Assembly: GCF_004403305.1 (NCBI RefSeq)
Contig: NZ_SOHE01000016.1
Span: 1-64,000, forward strand
Reading direction: 5' to 3'
Source of the DNA: Cryobacterium frigoriphilum
Lineage (GTDB): Bacteria; Actinomycetota; Actinomycetes; Actinomycetales; Microbacteriaceae
DNA: 64,000 bases
Position 1 is the stretch's first letter, and each line of letters opens with the position of its first letter. This document shows positions 10,474-21,093 of this stretch, piece by piece. The notes under the pieces were generated by a model. That model was not told where the DNA came from. It worked only from the letters and a program-made list of their open reading frames with translations, and searched no databases. Position numbers and translations under genes: made by a program.

Positions 10474-11222
10474 CCCCCCGTCCCGGACGCCTCGGCGTCG
10501 GCATCATCGGCGCGGGCCACGTCGGCCCGATCCTCGGCGCCGCCCTCGCGGGCGCCGGCCACGCCCTCGTCGGCATCTCCGCCATCTCGCAGGCCAGTCG
10601 CGACAGGGCCGAGGCGATCTTGCCGGGCGTGCCCATTCTCACGGTGCCCGAAATCGTCGAGCGCAGCGAGCTCGTGATCATCTGCGTGCCCGACGACGCC
10701 CTCGAAAGCCTCGTGGCAGGCCTCGCCGCGACCCGCACCTGGCAGGCCGGCCAGCTCGTCATGCACACCTCGGCCCGGTTCGGCACGGATGTGCTCGCCC
10801 CCGCCCTGCTCGGCGGCGCGATCCCTCTCGCTATCCACCCGGCGATGGCCTTCACCGGCACGAGCCTTGACCTGGCCCGCCTCGCCGACAGCTATTTCGC
10901 GGTGACCGCGCCGACTCCGGTGTTGCCGATCGGGCAGGCCCTCGTCGTGGAAATGGGCGGTGAACCCCTCATCGTGGCCGAGCGTGATCGTGCCGCCTAC
11001 GCCGAAGCGATCGAGACCGCGACCGCCTTCTCGACCTCGATTGTGGAACAATCGACACGGTTGCTCGCCGGAATCGGCATCGACCGCCCCGGCGCCGTGC
11101 TCGGCCCGCTCGTTCGCTCCGCCGTCGAAAACGCGCTGCAGCGCACCAGCCCTGACGTGCGCGACCTCGACGCTCTCACCACCCAGCCCCGCACCGACCG
11201 CACCGACTCGGAGGACGAATGA
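10470..11222 (+). CDS. Rossmann-fold DUF2520 protein, candidate ketopantoate reductase
   Basis: 250 residues: an N-terminal NAD(P)-binding Rossmann fold (GVGIIGAGHVGPILGAALA) and a helical C-terminal DUF2520 domain (IHPAMAFTGTSLDL, then a long helix bundle). It resembles the F420-dependent reductase/ProC/KPR superfamily. It lies directly before panC, sharing an ATGA overlap, and no panE is visible here, so a role as alternative ketopantoate reductase (PanG-like) is plausible. That role is inferred from context and fold; no assay-level evidence is visible. Confidence 0.75.
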   Translation: MTPRPGRLGVGIIGAGHVGPILGAALAGAGHALVGISAISQASRDRAEAILPGVPILTVPEIVERSELVIICVPDDALESLVAGLAATRTWQAGQLVMHTSARFGTDVLAPALLGGAIPLAIHPAMAFTGTSLDLARLADSYFAVTAPTPVLPIGQALVVEMGGEPLIVAERDRAAYAEAIETATAFSTSIVEQSTRLLAGIGIDRPGAVLGPLVRSAVENALQRTSPDVRDLDALTTQPRTDRTDSEDE

Positions 11223-12142
11223 CCGTGCTCACCAGGCCAGAACTGATTGGCACCATCACCGAACTGCGCGCGGCGCTTGACCGCGACCGTGCAGCCACGC
11301 GCCGCGCCGACGGCACCCCCGGCCGCGTCGTGCTCGTTCCGACGATGGGCGCCCTGCACGCCGGGCACCTCTCACTCGTTCGCCGGGCCCGTTCGCGCGG
11401 CGAAATCGTCGTCGTCTCGATCTTCGTCAACCCGCTGCAGTTCGGCGCCGGCGAAGACCTCGACGCATACCCGCGCACCCTCGACGCCGACGTGGCCCTG
11501 CTCACCGAACTCGGCGTCGACGTCGTCTTCGTTCCGACGGCCGACGAGATGTACCCGGCCGGTGGCGGCCTCACCCGCGTCGTCGCCGGGCCGGTCGGCT
11601 CGTTGCTCGAGGGCGCAGCGCGCCCCGGACACTTCGACGGGATGCTCACCGTCGTGTCGAAACTGATCAACATCGTCGGCCCCGACACGGTGATGTTCGG
11701 TCAGAAAGACGCGCAGCAGGTCTTTCTCGTGCAGCGCATGGTCGCCGATCTCAATCTGCGGGTCGCGATCGAGGTCGCCCCGATCGTGCGGGAGCCCAGT
11801 GGCCTCGCGCTCTCCAGCCGCAACCGTTACCTCGAACCCAGCGAGGCCGAGGCGGCGGTGAGCCTGTCCGAGGGTCTGGGGGCGGCATCCGTCGCCGCTG
11901 CCCTCGGAACAGCGGATGCCGCGGCCGCCACCCGCACCGCGCGTGCGATCATCGCCGCCCGACCGCTGGTTAAACTGGACTATCTCGTTGTTGTGCACCC
12001 AGAGACGTTTCTGCCCGTTGAGGCGCAGCACCGCGGGCCGGCCCGCATGCTCGTGGCGGCGCTCGTGGGCCACACCCGACTCATCGACAACGTGCCCCTC
12101 GACCTGAATCCCGAACCCCGCGCCACAGCACAGAAAATCTGA
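11219..12142 (+). CDS. panC: pantothenate synthetase (pantoate-beta-alanine ligase)
   Basis: ATP-dependent ligation of pantoate and beta-alanine to vitamin B5. The nucleotidyl-transferase signature PTMGALHAGHLSLV, FVNPLQFGAGEDLDAYPRT, GHFDGMLTVVSKL, FGQKDAQQ and REPSGLALSSRN are all present. 307 residues, slightly long owing to an N-terminal linker (DRDRAATRRADGTPG). ATG start overlaps the preceding stop. lysS starts 8 bases after its stop; panD, which often lies between, is absent from the window. Confidence 0.95.
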   Translation: MTVLTRPELIGTITELRAALDRDRAATRRADGTPGRVVLVPTMGALHAGHLSLVRRARSRGEIVVVSIFVNPLQFGAGEDLDAYPRTLDADVALLTELGVDVVFVPTADEMYPAGGGLTRVVAGPVGSLLEGAARPGHFDGMLTVVSKLINIVGPDTVMFGQKDAQQVFLVQRMVADLNLRVAIEVAPIVREPSGLALSSRNRYLEPSEAEAAVSLSEGLGAASVAAALGTADAAAATRTARAIIAARPLVKLDYLVVVHPETFLPVEAQHRGPARMLVAALVGHTRLIDNVPLDLNPEPRATAQKI

Positions 12143-12150
12143 GAGTCGTT

Positions 12151-13713
12151 ATGAGCAAGAACCCCGCCCCACGCGCCGCTGACACGAGCGAGTCCGACCT
12201 GACCGACAGTGCCCTCGCCTTCGCCGGCCTGAGCGATTCGGAGGTCAGCGAGCAGCAGGCCGTGCGTCTCGGCAAGCGCGACCGCCTCAACGCGGCCGCG
12301 AGCACCCCGGGTGGCGGCGCGTACCCGGTCTCGGTTCCCGTCACCCACACGATCCCCGCCGTGCGCGCCGAATTCGGCGCCCTCGAAGCGGATGCCGTCA
12401 CCGGCGTCACCGTCGGCGTCGCCGGCCGCGTCGTGTTTCTGCGTAACACCGGCAAGCTGTGCTTCGCGAGCCTGCAGTCCGGCGACGGCACCCGCATCCA
12501 GGCCATGGTGAGCCTCGCCGCCGTCGGTGCGGACTCCCTGAGCGAGTGGAAAGACCTCACCGACCTCGGCGACCACCTCTTCGTGTCCGGCGAGGTCATC
12601 TCGAGCCGCCGCGGCGAGCTGTCGATCATGGTCACCGACTGGCAGATTGCCGCGAAGGCGCTGCTGCCGCTGCCGAACCTGCACAGCGAGCTGAGCGAAG
12701 AGACCCGGGTGCGCAGCCGGTACCTCGACCTCATCAACCGCGAACAGGCCCGCCGCACCGTCGTGCAGCGCTCACAGACCGTCGCGAGCCTGCGCAAGAC
12801 GTTCACCGATCTGGAATTTCTCGAGATCGAGACGCCCATGCTGCAGACCATGCACGGCGGGGCATCCGCTCGCCCGTTCGCGACGCACTCGAACGCCTTC
12901 GACACCGAGCTCTTTCTGCGCATCGCGCCGGAGCTGTTCCTCAAGCGGGCCGTGGTCGGCGGCATCGACCGGGTCTACGAGATCAACCGCAACTTTCGCA
13001 ACGAGGGCGCCGACTCGACACACTCGCCCGAGTTCGCGATGCTCGAGGCCTATGAGGCCTACGGCGACTACAACTCGATCGCCGACCTCACCCAGAAGCT
13101 GATCCAGAACGCGGCGATGGCGATCGCCGGGTCGCACGTGGTGACCTGGGCCGACGAGACCGAGTTCGACCTCGGCGGCGAGTGGGACCGCATCAGCATG
13201 TACGAGAGCCTCTCGGCCGCCGTGCACCGCGAGATCTCGCCGGCGACACCGCTGGCCGAGCTGCAGGAACTCGCGACCCGCGAAGGCCTCGAGCTCGAGC
13301 ACCCGATTCACGGCAAGTACGTCGAAGAGCTCTGGGAGCACTTCGTGAAGGGCGACCTCGTGCGCCCGACCTTCGTGATGGACTTTCCCATCGACACGAG
13401 CCCTCTCGTGCGCGGACACCGCTCGATCCCCGGCGTGGTCGAGAAGTGGGATCTGTACATTCGCGGCTTCGAGCTCGCGACCGGGTACTCCGAGCTCGTC
13501 GACCCCGTCATCCAGCGCGAACGCTTCGTCGAGCAGGCGAGCCTCGCCGCGAACGGCGACCCCGAGGCCATGCGCCTCGACGAGGAGTTTCTGCGGGCGC
13601 TCGAATACGGCATGCCGCCGACCGGCGGCATGGGCATGGGCATCGATCGCCTGCTGATGGCCCTCACGGGGCTCGGCATTCGCGAGACGATTCTGTTTCC
13701 GCTGGTGAAGTAG
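12151..13713 (+). CDS. lysS: lysyl-tRNA synthetase, class II
   Basis: Charges tRNA-Lys. The N-terminal OB-fold anticodon-binding domain (about residues 80-190, VTVGVAGRVVFLRNTGKL) precedes the class II core with motif 2 FRNEGADSTHSPEF and motif 3 GMGMGIDRLLMAL near the end. 520 residues, with a slightly extended acidic N-terminus (residues 1-60). Last large gene of the tilS-lysS run; GAGAG before ATG 12151 serves as ribosome site. Confidence 0.95.
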   Translation: MSKNPAPRAADTSESDLTDSALAFAGLSDSEVSEQQAVRLGKRDRLNAAASTPGGGAYPVSVPVTHTIPAVRAEFGALEADAVTGVTVGVAGRVVFLRNTGKLCFASLQSGDGTRIQAMVSLAAVGADSLSEWKDLTDLGDHLFVSGEVISSRRGELSIMVTDWQIAAKALLPLPNLHSELSEETRVRSRYLDLINREQARRTVVQRSQTVASLRKTFTDLEFLEIETPMLQTMHGGASARPFATHSNAFDTELFLRIAPELFLKRAVVGGIDRVYEINRNFRNEGADSTHSPEFAMLEAYEAYGDYNSIADLTQKLIQNAAMAIAGSHVVTWADETEFDLGGEWDRISMYESLSAAVHREISPATPLAELQELATREGLELEHPIHGKYVEELWEHFVKGDLVRPTFVMDFPIDTSPLVRGHRSIPGVVEKWDLYIRGFELATGYSELVDPVIQRERFVEQASLAANGDPEAMRLDEEFLRALEYGMPPTGGMGMGIDRLLMALTGLGIRETILFPLVK

Positions 13714-13740
13714 TAGTCTCGCGGTCATGAGCGCTGGCCG

Positions 13741-13887
13741 ATGAGTTACCTTCCGCCGGGCGAGCTCGAGCCCGATAAGGGCGGCAAAAAGCCGCCGACG
13801 ATGAACCGCATCGCCATCTGGGTCGTCGCCGGCGGCATCGGAGTGTATTTCGTCGGCTCCGGGGTCTACGGGCTGCTGACCAAGTAG
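13741..13887 (+). CDS. small single-span membrane protein
   Basis: 48-residue frame: a basic/Pro-rich cytoplasmic start (MSYLPPGELEPDKGGKKPPT) followed by one hydrophobic segment (IAIWVVAGGIGVYFVGSGVYG) and TK at the end. A five-codon mini-frame (ATG 13727) ends in ATGA at 13741-13744, which could couple translation. It begins 27 bases after lysS. Codon use matches neighbours. Function unknown; I regard it as real from its composition and position. Confidence 0.6.
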   Translation: MSYLPPGELEPDKGGKKPPTMNRIAIWVVAGGIGVYFVGSGVYGLLTK

Positions 13888-13915
13888 CCGCGCGCCGGCA
13901 TCCGCTGCCCGGCCC

Positions 13916-14001
13916 GTGGCGAAAGCAGGACGAATTGCGCTTGTGTCGGCGTACGCAGGACGTTTTGACCGTTTTGGGTGGTCGCGTCCTGCTTTCGCCA
14001 C
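13916..14001. repeat. intergenic inverted repeat, 17-base perfect arms
   Basis: Arms GTGGCGAAAGCAGGACG (13916-13932) and its exact reverse complement (13985-14001) enclose 52 bases. The inner sequence holds a further copy of GCAGGACG at 13955-13962, so an alternative hairpin with the right arm is possible. No T-run follows. It lies between two genes read in the same direction. Confidence 0.75.
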
Positions 14002-14097
14002 GCGGCCTCTCCCCACACAGGTCGGCACACGCTCGACTTGTCCACAAAACGCCGTTCCGGGCGCTCAGACCCGGCCATCGTCAGCCATGCTCGGGCC

Positions 14098-14955
14098 ATG
14101 AATCGTTCACTGGCAGGCGACTTGGCTCGATTCGGCAACCTGGCGACCCGCTCGCAGCTCCGAGCACTCGGCTATACCGACCGTGACCTGTGCCGGGCAA
14201 CGGTGGCGCACGAGTTGTGGCCACTCGGGCGTTCCTGGCTTGCCCACCGAGGAGTTGATCACGACGCGATGCGGGCCGTAGCCCTGCAAGGCCGACTCGC
14301 CGCTGCGTCGTCACTGGCAAGTCACGGGGTGTGGGTTACCCGCCCCGACGGTCTGTGGATCGGCACCCCTAAGCACTCAGCCCGAGCACCCGCCACCGGA
14401 GCGAACGAGCACCGTCTCTGGGTGACTGAGCGGTTTCCGCGCCACACCGACATCCGGTGGCGGATGTCGGTTGCTGATTCCCTGCTGCAATTCGCCGGTC
14501 TCGGGGCCGGTTGCGACGCCATCGCGTCCATGGACAGCGCGCTCAATAAGGGGCTCGTTTCGCCGAGCGAGCTGGAACAGGTGATCGCCCTTTTGCCGCG
14601 GCGGTTGCGCCGCCTTCTGGGGCGCCTCGACGGGCGAGCTCAGTCGGGGCTGGAGACGCTGCTTCGAATTGCGGCAGAGGACGCTGGATGGACCGTGCAG
14701 ATTCAGGTCGTGATCTCGAGGGTCGGGCGCGTCGACGTGCTCATCGACGGATGGCTCGTCATCGAACTCGACGGGGCCCGGTGGCACGACGACGACCAGT
14801 CCCGCGACGAGGACAGCCGCCGAGATGCGGAACTCACCCTGCTGGGCTACCGGTACCACCGGTTTCGGTCGCGCCAGGTGCTGGACGAGATGCCGCTGTG
14901 TTTGGCGGTCATCCGCACCATTCTGGCCAGCGGGCGGCCGGCGACGGCCGGCTGA
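14098..14955 (+). CDS. DUF559-domain protein (Vsr-like nuclease fold)
   Basis: 285 residues. The C-terminal third has the PD-(D/E)XK pattern of DUF559: GRVDVLIDGWLVIELDGARW then a DSRRDAELTLLGYRYHRFRSRQV segment. The N-terminal 100 residues (FGNLATRSQLRALGYTDRDL) resemble the AbiEi-type winged-helix domain often fused to DUF559 in actinobacteria. Such genes are frequent, multi-copy and of unknown role; toxin-antitoxin or DNA repair links have been suggested. ATG 14098 is used because the conserved N-terminal motif starts right after it. Confidence 0.78.
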   Translation: MNRSLAGDLARFGNLATRSQLRALGYTDRDLCRATVAHELWPLGRSWLAHRGVDHDAMRAVALQGRLAAASSLASHGVWVTRPDGLWIGTPKHSARAPATGANEHRLWVTERFPRHTDIRWRMSVADSLLQFAGLGAGCDAIASMDSALNKGLVSPSELEQVIALLPRRLRRLLGRLDGRAQSGLETLLRIAAEDAGWTVQIQVVISRVGRVDVLIDGWLVIELDGARWHDDDQSRDEDSRRDAELTLLGYRYHRFRSRQVLDEMPLCLAVIRTILASGRPATAG

Positions 14956-15031
14956 GCACATCCGCCCGCGCGTTCCCGGTCGAACCACGTCACGTGCGTC
15001 AACTCCCAGCGTGACCCCGTACTCTGGAGGC

Positions 15032-15226
15032 ATGGTTGAGAACTTTTGGGCGAACGCGGCGTGGTCGGTCATTCCCACGATTCTGCTGGGATTGACCTTC
15101 TGGTACGTGCTGCGCTCGATCATCCACGCCGACCGCAACGAACGTAAGGTATACGCGCAGATCGAAGCCGAAGAGCGCGCGCGCCTCGGCCTCGATAATC
15201 CCGGTCTCGACAAACCGGTCACCTAG
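15032..15226 (+). CDS. small membrane protein upstream of cardiolipin synthase
   Basis: 64 residues with one membrane segment (SVIPTILLGLTFWYVLRSII) and a charged helix (HADRNERKVYAQIEAEERARL). The ending LDNPG-LDKPV comes from a diverged 15-base repeat. GGAGG lies only one base before ATG 15032, unusually tight, so initiation may be weak or leaderless. It lies 6 bases before the cardiolipin synthase start and probably shares its transcript. Unknown function. Confidence 0.7.
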   Translation: MVENFWANAAWSVIPTILLGLTFWYVLRSIIHADRNERKVYAQIEAEERARLGLDNPGLDKPVT

Positions 15227-15232
15227 GTCCGT

Positions 15233-16696
15233 ATGCCGGCCCTTGACGGTTCGACCTTTCTCGTTCTGGCCGCCTTCGTCGTCGACTTCATTGTTCGCGT
15301 CATCGCCGTTATCGTCGTGCCCCGCAACCGCCGTCCGATGTCGGGAATGGCCTGGCTGCTGACGATTTTCTTCATTCCGTACCTGGGCGTGCTGCTGTTC
15401 CTGCTGATCGGGTACCGTACCCTGCCGAAGAAGCGGCTCGCGCAGCAGGAAGAGATCAACCGGTTCATCCTCGAGAGCACCGAGGGCATCGAGCGGGTGC
15501 GCCGCGACGAGCCCTGGCCGACCTGGCTCGAGTCGGTCGTCGAACTCAACCGCAACCTCGGTGCGATGCCGCTCGTGGGTGACAACACGGCGACCCTGCT
15601 GGGCGACTATCAGGGCAGCCTCGACGCGATGATCGCCGACATCGACCGGGCAGAACGCTACGTGCACGTCGAGTTCTACATTCTCTCGCTCGACCCGACC
15701 ACGAAGCCGTTCTTCGACGCCCTCGAGAATGCGGTCAAGCGCGGGGTCAGCGTGCGGGTGCTGATGGACCACATCCAGTCGATGCGCAAGCCCGGGTTCA
15801 CGCAGACCAAGGAGCGCCTCACCGCCTCGGGCGTGAAGTGGGAACTGATGCTGCCGGTGCAGCCGTTCAAGGGCAAGTGGCAGCGCCCCGACCTGCGCAA
15901 CCACCGCAAGCTGCTCGTTGTCGACGGGCTCGTCGGGTTCATGGGGTCGCAAAACATCATCGACCGCTCGTACAACATGCGCCGCAATATCCGTCTGGGC
16001 CTGCAGTGGAAAGACTTCATGACCCGCCTCGAGGGTCCGATCGTCTCGGGCCTCAACGCGATCTTCATCACCGACTGGTACAGCGAAACCGACGACATGC
16101 TGACCCGTGATATCGAACCGGTGCATCCGCGGCCGCTGACCGACGGGCTCGACTGCCAGGTCGTGCCGAGCGGCCCCGGATTCAAGGGCGAGAATAACCT
16201 GCGCCTGTTTCTCGCGCTGCTGTATTACGCGCAGGATCGCATCATCATCACGAGCCCGTACTTCGTGCCGGACGAGTCGATGATGTACGCGATCACCACC
16301 GCCACCCAGCGCGGCCTGCACGTCGAACTCTTCGTCTCGGAGATCGGCGACCAAGCCGTGGTTTACCACGCACAGCGCTCGTACTACGAGGAGCTGCTGC
16401 GCGCCGGGGTTCACATTTACATGTACAAGGCGCCGTACATTCTGCACGCGAAGCACTTCACGATCGACGAGGAGGTCGCCGTGGTCGGCTCGAGCAACAT
16501 GGACCAGCGCTCCTTCAGTCTCAACATGGAGGTGTCGCTGATGGTGCGCGGCCACACCTTCGTGCAGAGCCTGCGCTCGATGGAAGACGAGAACCGTCGC
16601 AACAGCCGCGAACTCACCCTCGAAGAGTGGATGAAGCAGCCGTTGCGCTCGACGATTCTCGACAACCTCGCCCGGCTCACCTCGGCCGTGCAGTAG
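15233..16696 (+). CDS. cls: cardiolipin synthase (phospholipase D family)
   Basis: Membrane enzyme that joins phosphatidylglycerol units into cardiolipin. Two N-terminal membrane segments (about residues 5-27 and 36-58) are followed by two phospholipase D modules: HRKLLVVDGLVGFMGSQNI and HAKHFTIDEEVAVVGSSNM (HxKxxxxD both intact). 487 residues, the normal length. ATG 15233 follows the small membrane protein by 6 bases. Its last bases overlap the end of the opposite-strand XRE gene. Confidence 0.93.
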   Translation: MPALDGSTFLVLAAFVVDFIVRVIAVIVVPRNRRPMSGMAWLLTIFFIPYLGVLLFLLIGYRTLPKKRLAQQEEINRFILESTEGIERVRRDEPWPTWLESVVELNRNLGAMPLVGDNTATLLGDYQGSLDAMIADIDRAERYVHVEFYILSLDPTTKPFFDALENAVKRGVSVRVLMDHIQSMRKPGFTQTKERLTASGVKWELMLPVQPFKGKWQRPDLRNHRKLLVVDGLVGFMGSQNIIDRSYNMRRNIRLGLQWKDFMTRLEGPIVSGLNAIFITDWYSETDDMLTRDIEPVHPRPLTDGLDCQVVPSGPGFKGENNLRLFLALLYYAQDRIIITSPYFVPDESMMYAITTATQRGLHVELFVSEIGDQAVVYHAQRSYYEELLRAGVHIYMYKAPYILHAKHFTIDEEVAVVGSSNMDQRSFSLNMEVSLMVRGHTFVQSLRSMEDENRRNSRELTLEEWMKQPLRSTILDNLARLTSAVQ

Positions 16697-16931
16697 CGCC
16701 AGTAGTCAGCAGGTCTCCGACGTCACAGTCGAGCGCCGTGCAGATGGCTTCGAGCGTCGAAAAGCGGATGGCCCGGGCTCGGTCGTTCTTCAAGACCGAC
16801 AGATTGACGACGCTCACCCCCACCAGCTCGCTGAGCCGGGTCAGGGTCAGCCCGCGGTCGGCGAGAAGCTCGTCGAGCCGGCAGTGGATGCCGGTGGGTG
16901 CTTCAGCTGGCACCGATTTTTCAGTGGGCAC
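16677..16931 (-). CDS. XRE-family helix-turn-helix regulator (YozG-like)
   Basis: 84-residue DNA-binding protein with a Cro/C1 helix-turn-helix (LDELLADRGLTLTRLSELVG, then VVNLSVLKNDRARAIRFSTL) and the typical ending ICTALDCDVGDLL. GTG start overlaps the stop of the upstream DUF2975 gene by one base, so the two are co-translated. XRE/DUF2975 pairs are common in Gram-positive bacteria; it probably regulates its own operon. The 3' end overlaps the cardiolipin synthase gene by 20 bases on the other strand. Confidence 0.88.
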   Translation of the reverse strand: MPTEKSVPAEAPTGIHCRLDELLADRGLTLTRLSELVGVSVVNLSVLKNDRARAIRFSTLEAICTALDCDVGDLLTTGATARPR

Positions 16932-17560
16932 TACACGAGCCCCTCGGTGTCCCGCTGCAGGCGGGTTCCGACCTCGATCACCATGGCAACGAGCAGAATC
17001 ACGAAACCCACCATCATGGGTGTCAGGTCAAGGAACACAGCCAGGGGCCAGAACGGGGTGGAGGGCGCACCGAGTTCCCCAGTGGCGATCATGAGCCCGA
17101 GGCCGCCGAAGCCGCCCCCGATGATCGAGCCGAGCACGAGGACGAAGCCCACCGACAGGGCCATCCGGGTGACCGAGCGGTCGAAGGCACGGCGCCGCAG
17201 TAGCTTCCAGCACAGGTGGGCGACGGCGGCGCAGATCACGGCGGTCGTCACCATCGCGACCACGGAGCTGAGGGCCCACAGGAAAACGGGAAGGGGGCTC
17301 AGGCCCGAGATCAGAACGGATGCGCTCGCGAACGTTCCCTCGACCAGGGTCGCGGTGCCGGCATCCGCTTCGGCGGGCAGCGGGGCGTCCACCGTCAGGG
17401 TGAGGGGAATGCGGTCGGAGGTCAATCCGGTCAGGAGGTGGATCAGGCCGAGGGTGAGGCTGATCAGGGCGACCATGATGGCCGCGCCGAAGAAGGTCCA
17501 CAGGATGGGGCGTTCGAGCCGGGCGTCCAGACGCTTGAGCCGGGCGTAGGTGGTAGTCAT
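16931..17560 (-). CDS. DUF2975-like four-span membrane protein
   Basis: 209 residues with four hydrophobic segments (about residues 20-45, 95-120, 133-158, 175-197) and an external loop between the first two. Topology and the neighbouring YozG-like regulator fit the DUF2975 family. Possible role: membrane component of a small signalling pair; unproven. ATG 17560 is 205 bases from the divergent clpC, and the gap holds AT-rich repeats that could be the regulator's target. Confidence 0.75.
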   Translation of the reverse strand: MTTTYARLKRLDARLERPILWTFFGAAIMVALISLTLGLIHLLTGLTSDRIPLTLTVDAPLPAEADAGTATLVEGTFASASVLISGLSPLPVFLWALSSVVAMVTTAVICAAVAHLCWKLLRRRAFDRSVTRMALSVGFVLVLGSIIGGGFGGLGLMIATGELGAPSTPFWPLAVFLDLTPMMVGFVILLVAMVIEVGTRLQRDTEGLV

Positions 17561-17577
17561 GCGATTCCCTCAGTGTC

Positions 17578-17626
17578 ATAATGCTTATCGTTATGCTCAC
17601 CATATTGCTTATCGATGGGGTGAGCA
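17578..17626. promoter_or_regulatory. AT-rich repeat block between DUF2975 and clpC, possible operator
   Basis: Direct repeats of GCTTATCG (17583-17590 and 17607-17614) and an inverted repeat TGCTCACC (17594-17601)/GGTGAGCA (17619-17626) with 17 bases between. The low-GC content stands out from the surroundings. Its position close to the DUF2975 start suggests control of that operon, perhaps by its own XRE protein. Confidence 0.45.
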
Positions 17627-17710
17627 AGATCTGGCGCGTCGCAATGGGAGCCCGGGCACGGCATCCGTCACGCCCACGGCGAACAACGACCAACTCGCCC
17701 CGAAGGATCG

Positions 17711-17739
17711 TTACTCTCGATGTATCGGCACCATATAAC
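17711..17739 (+). promoter_or_regulatory. probable clpC promoter
   Basis: TTACTC (17711-17716) and TATAAC (17734-17739) are separated by exactly 17 bases, a sigma-A-like arrangement 27 bases ahead of the clpC ATG, with GAGGAG at 17753-17758. No CIRCE or HAIR-type heat-shock operator was recognised next to it. Confidence 0.6.
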
Positions 17740-17765
17740 TGCCCTGGCGCCAGAGGAGCGATCAC

Positions 17766-20291
<2,526 letters not shown>

Positions 20292-20309
20292 GCAGCACCA
20301 GCAGCATCG

Positions 20310-20344
20310 ACGGGCCCGGCAGTTCTTGCCGGGCCCGTTCTTTG
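20310..20344 (+). terminator. clpC terminator
   Basis: A 12-base perfect stem (ACGGGCCCGGCA / TGCCGGGCCCGT) with a 5-base loop, then TCTTTGT, 19 bases after the clpC stop. Confidence 0.85.
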
Positions 20345-20386
20345 TGCCCGAATTCGGGTATCCAAAGGGATAACTAAACTAGGCAG

Positions 20387-20956
20387 ATGACAGATGCCAG
20401 CGTTTCCGAGGACGTGACCGAGCAGGCCCGGACCGATCGGGGCACGTCCGATCGGGGCTATGTGGTGCGGCGCGCGCGCACCGGCGACGTTCCCGGTATC
20501 CAGGCGCTCGTCGAACCGCTCGTGCAGCAGCGCATCCTGCTCGGCAAAGACCGGGTCGTGTTCTACGAGGCCGTGCAGGAGTTCCGGGTGGCCGAAGACC
20601 CGGCCGGCAACCTCATCGGCGTCGGTGCCCTGCACGTGATCTGGGAGGACCTCGGCGAGGTGCGCACTCTGGCCGTGACCGAGGATTGGCTCGGCAAGGG
20701 CGTCGGCCACGTGCTGCTCACTCGCCTCGAAGCGGATGCCCGCGAGCTCGGCCTGACCCGCCTGTTCTGCCTCACCTTTGAGGTGCCGTTCTTCACCCGC
20801 AACGGGTTTCGGGACATGGGCACCGAAACGGTCGACCCCGCGGTCTACGCCGAACTCGTTCGTTCGCATGACGAGGGGGTCGCCGAGTTTCTCGACCTGG
20901 CCCGGGTGAAGCCGAACACCCTCGGCAATACCCGGATGGTGAAATCCCTGCTCTGA
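20387..20956 (+). CDS. amino-acid N-acetyltransferase (ArgA-like GNAT)
   Basis: 189-residue GNAT protein of the short ArgA type found in actinobacteria, which acetylates glutamate or glutamine at the start of arginine synthesis. The acetyl-CoA-binding region is VRTLAVTEDWLGKGVGHVLL (V-x-R-x-x-G-like), followed by LFCLTFEVPFFTRNGFRDMG. The first 25 residues are a variable tail; ATG 20387 is the only good start. It lies alone between the clpC terminator and the nuclease gene; no other arginine gene is nearby. Confidence 0.82.
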   Translation: MTDASVSEDVTEQARTDRGTSDRGYVVRRARTGDVPGIQALVEPLVQQRILLGKDRVVFYEAVQEFRVAEDPAGNLIGVGALHVIWEDLGEVRTLAVTEDWLGKGVGHVLLTRLEADARELGLTRLFCLTFEVPFFTRNGFRDMGTETVDPAVYAELVRSHDEGVAEFLDLARVKPNTLGNTRMVKSLL

Positions 20957-20999
20957 CCGCTGATTCCCCTCCCCGATGCCGTTGAGGCCCTGCTCATAA

Positions 21000-21014
21000 G
21001 AGCAAACTTTGCTC
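21000..21014. repeat. 15-base inverted repeat upstream of surface nuclease
   Basis: GAGCAAA-C-TTTGCTC lies about 80 bases before the surface nuclease start and shortly after the acetyltransferase stop. It may be an operator; no T-run follows, so a terminator role is less likely. Confidence 0.35.
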
Positions 21015-21093
21015 CCGTAACCCGTTGGACACCTGCGCTGCATAGTCTCAGAGAGTTGCACCATTAGAGCTCACTCTCACAGGGGGAACCACA

